Assembly: GCA_000720535.1 (NCBI GenBank)
Contig: JOAZ01000003.1
Coordinates: forward strand, 124,001 to 188,000
Source: Streptomyces halstedii
Lineage (GTDB): Bacteria; Actinomycetota; Actinomycetes; Streptomycetales; Streptomycetaceae
DNA: 64,000 bases
Direction: 5' to 3'
Shown: positions 62,395-64,000 of the stretch, piece by piece
Position numbering within the stretch: position 1 is the first letter of the stretch
How the letters are laid out: each line of letters starts with the position of its first letter
The notes under the pieces: generated by a model
Database searches by the model: none
What the model was told of the DNA's origin: nothing
What the model saw: only the letters and a program-made list of their open reading frames with translations
Made by a program: the position numbers and the translations under genes

Positions 62395-63255
62395 TCAGCC
62401 CTCGACCGGCCAGTCCAGGACCTCGCTGATGCCGCGGCCCATCATCCACTCCAGCTCCTCGGGGCTGAAGTCCCAGTGCTTGGTGAACTGCTCGATGGTG
62501 TCGGTGTAGGTGATGCCGTGGCCGAGCAGGCGGGTGATGTCCGTGCCGTAGAAGCAGCGCTGCGGGCCCATCTTGTCGACCATCTCGCGGACGTACTTCT
62601 CGATGTTCTTGTTCGGGAAGGCTTCCGTGGAGTACCCCGGCAGGGCCGAGAGCTTGACGTAGATGTTGGGGTGCTCGGCGAGGTCGGCGGTCTCGGCGAC
62701 CCAGTAGCCGATGGCGTCGTCCACGCAGCGGGCCATGATGCCCATGTGGTCGATGATGATCTTCAGTTCGGGGTGCCGGGCCGCGATCTGGCCGAGCTCC
62801 TTCTTCCAGATCGGCGCGTGGACCATGGTGGGGACGCGCAGTTCCTCGGCGACCGGCCAGTACCAGTCGTTCGTGCCGTCGATCATCCAGTTGCGGTCCT
62901 GCGGCCGGTGGAAGGTGAGGCGCGTGCCCTTGATGTGCGGGTTCTGCGCGAAGTCCTTCAGCAGGGCCGTTCCTTCGGCCTCGTTGTCCTGGGGGACGCG
63001 GGCCATGATGCCGAAGCGGTCGGGGTGGGCCTCGCACGCCTCCAGGGCGTAGTCGATGCGGTTGCCCTCCCAGGAGGGCGGAAGGATCAGCGCCCGGTTG
63101 ACACCGGCCTCGTCCATCAGCTCCAGGGCCTCCTCGTAGGAGAAGGCCTCCTCGCGGTGGCCGTTGAGCCGGATGCGCTCACGGGCTCCGGGGACCCAGG
63201 GGCGCTCCGGGGTCTCTTCCTTCCAGATGTGGATCTGGGTGTCGACCACGAACAT
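62395..63255 (-). CDS. Amidohydrolase-2 family metal-dependent hydrolase
   Basis: This 286-aa TIM-barrel enzyme begins MFVVDTQIHIWKEETPERPW, with the QIHIW metal motif in place of the common HxH. It continues with VHAPIWKKEL, the metal His in IIDHMGI, and CFYGTDITRL with the catalytic Asp. This is the group of lactonase/decarboxylase-like hydrolases (2-pyrone-4,6-dicarboxylate lactonase and relatives). It is the first gene of the three-gene catabolic set. The 122-base gap upstream has TTGCGC and GTGCAA elements but no clear operator. Confidence 0.88.
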   Translation of the reverse strand: MFVVDTQIHIWKEETPERPWVPGARERIRLNGHREEAFSYEEALELMDEAGVNRALILPPSWEGNRIDYALEACEAHPDRFGIMARVPQDNEAEGTALLKDFAQNPHIKGTRLTFHRPQDRNWMIDGTNDWYWPVAEELRVPTMVHAPIWKKELGQIAARHPELKIIIDHMGIMARCVDDAIGYWVAETADLAEHPNIYVKLSALPGYSTEAFPNKNIEKYVREMVDKMGPQRCFYGTDITRLLGHGITYTDTIEQFTKHWDFSPEELEWMMGRGISEVLDWPVEG

Positions 63256-63377
63256 GGTGAGCCTCTTTCGTTTCGAGGGGCGGGGTGGTGTGCGTCAGAC
63301 GTTAGGGCGGGGAGAGGGTGTTTGCGCAGATCCGGGCGTGCAAGCAGTTGTTGCGCGAACAGCCGGGTCGGGCGGGC

Positions 63378-64000
63378 TCAGGCCGGGTCGCCGGCGCTCG
63401 CGAACACGGCTTCGCGGATGTGCTCGGCGATGGCCATGGAGGCGGTGGCGGCCGGTGAGGGCGCGTTGCGGACGGCGGTGACGCGGCCGACCCGGTGGAT
63501 GCGGAAGTCGTCCACCAGCGAGCCGTCGGGATCGAGCGCCTGGGCGCGTACCCCGGCGCCGCCGCGGACCACGTCGTCGGTGCCCACCCCGGGCACGTAG
63601 TCGCCGGCCTTGCTCATGAAGGCGGTGACGGACAGGGAGCCGCGGTACTCCTTGATGCCGGTCCGCCAGTGCTGGGCGGCCATCTTCCACACGCCCGGGT
63701 AGGCGGCGAGCCGGGCGAGGTCCCTCACGGACACGTCGGACAGCTTGTAGCCCTCCTTGGCGAGGGCCAGGACGGCGTTCGGGCCGACCTCGACCGAGCC
63801 GTCGACGCGGGGGGTGAAGTGCACCCCGAGGAAGGGGTAGCGGGGGTCGGGCACGGGGTAGACCAGTCCCCTCACCAGGTCGGTGCGGTCCGGTTTGAGC
63901 AGCATGTACTCCCCCCGGAACGGAACGATCCGGGGGTCCTCGCGGTCCCGGGCCAGCCCGGCGACGGAGTCGGACTGGAGCCCGGCGCACAGGATCAGCC
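63378..64000 (-). CDS. lhgO: L-2-hydroxyglutarate oxidase, C-terminal part only
   Basis: The window edge cuts this gene; about 207 C-terminal residues are visible. LILCAGLQSDSVAGL, PRIVPFRGEYM, GLVYPVPDPRYPFLGVHFTP and GPNAVLALAKEGY are characteristic of the LhgO/DadA-like FAD oxidases. It oxidises L-2-hydroxyglutarate to 2-oxoglutarate. The FAD-binding N terminus lies outside. The gene ends 122 bases before the amidohydrolase start on the same strand, and transcript sharing is possible. Confidence 0.9.
   Translation of the reverse strand, partial: LILCAGLQSDSVAGLARDREDPRIVPFRGEYMLLKPDRTDLVRGLVYPVPDPRYPFLGVHFTPRVDGSVEVGPNAVLALAKEGYKLSDVSVRDLARLAAYPGVWKMAAQHWRTGIKEYRGSLSVTAFMSKAGDYVPGVGTDDVVRGGAGVRAQALDPDGSLVDDFRIHRVGRVTAVRNAPSPAATASMAIAEHIREAVFASAGDPA

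Overview
The window has very high G+C, GTG starts, ATGA/GTGA stop-start overlaps, actinomycete regulator families and a Streptomyces-type iron box. It is most likely a Streptomyces (or close relative) chromosome segment. No tRNA, rRNA, CRISPR array, transposase or integrase is recognisable, and both ends cut genes.

Layout. (1) 1-7855, plus strand: [NiFe]-hydrogenase accessory and maturation genes. These are a cut conserved protein, a 39-aa membrane peptide, a small charged protein, a maturation protease, an in-frame HypC-HypF fusion, a stand-alone hypC, hypD, hypE and a DUF6390-like protein. The structural subunits probably lie just left of the window. (2) 24204-7922, minus strand: a compact six-gene operon with the gene content and order of polycyclic tetramate macrolactam (PTM) clusters. 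It encodes a hydroxylase, an iterative KS-AT-DH-KR-ACP-C-A-PCP-TE hybrid synthase of 3156 aa, two phytoene-desaturase-like flavoenzymes, a zinc-free MDR reductase and a P450. Its promoter region carries a 33-bp inverted repeat against a -35-like hexamer. (3) 24743-34880: a TetR/MFS efflux pair, a MSMEG_6728-like protein, a zinc alcohol dehydrogenase, a TetR/SDR pair, adenosine deaminase and a MarR/MMPL pair.

(4) 34922-49735: a Spo0M-like gene and a tatA-like gene that share a 16-bp palindrome, an SDR-DUF2867/photolyase operon, DUF1206, DoxX, a DMT transporter, a PAP2 protein divergent from a TetR gene with a triple operator, an SPFH/NAD-kinase-like pair, a Nudix hydrolase, an FBP-domain protein and a divergent MFS/TetR pair. 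(5) 50152-57821: a catecholate siderophore operon behind an iron box (dhbA, C, E, B and an NRPS). Its NRPS ends inside the first adenylation domain in three 33-bp repeats and has damaged core motifs, and no aryl carrier protein is encoded. (6) 57889-64000: a CGNR regulator divergent from a metallophosphoesterase across a perfect operator, then a minus-strand catabolic set (Ldh2-type dehydrogenase, ThDP enzyme, amidohydrolase) and the C-terminal part of an L-2-hydroxyglutarate oxidase.

How the genes work together: the Hyp set builds and inserts the Fe(CN)2CO/Ni centre of a hydrogenase. The PTM operon should make an ornithine-derived tetramate, fold the polyene arms into carbocycles and oxidise them. 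The dhb genes should make and activate 2,3-dihydroxybenzoate under iron limitation, but as encoded here they cannot complete a peptide siderophore. The most unusual points are the HypC-HypF fusion, the P450 without an ExxR motif, and the truncated, motif-damaged siderophore NRPS.
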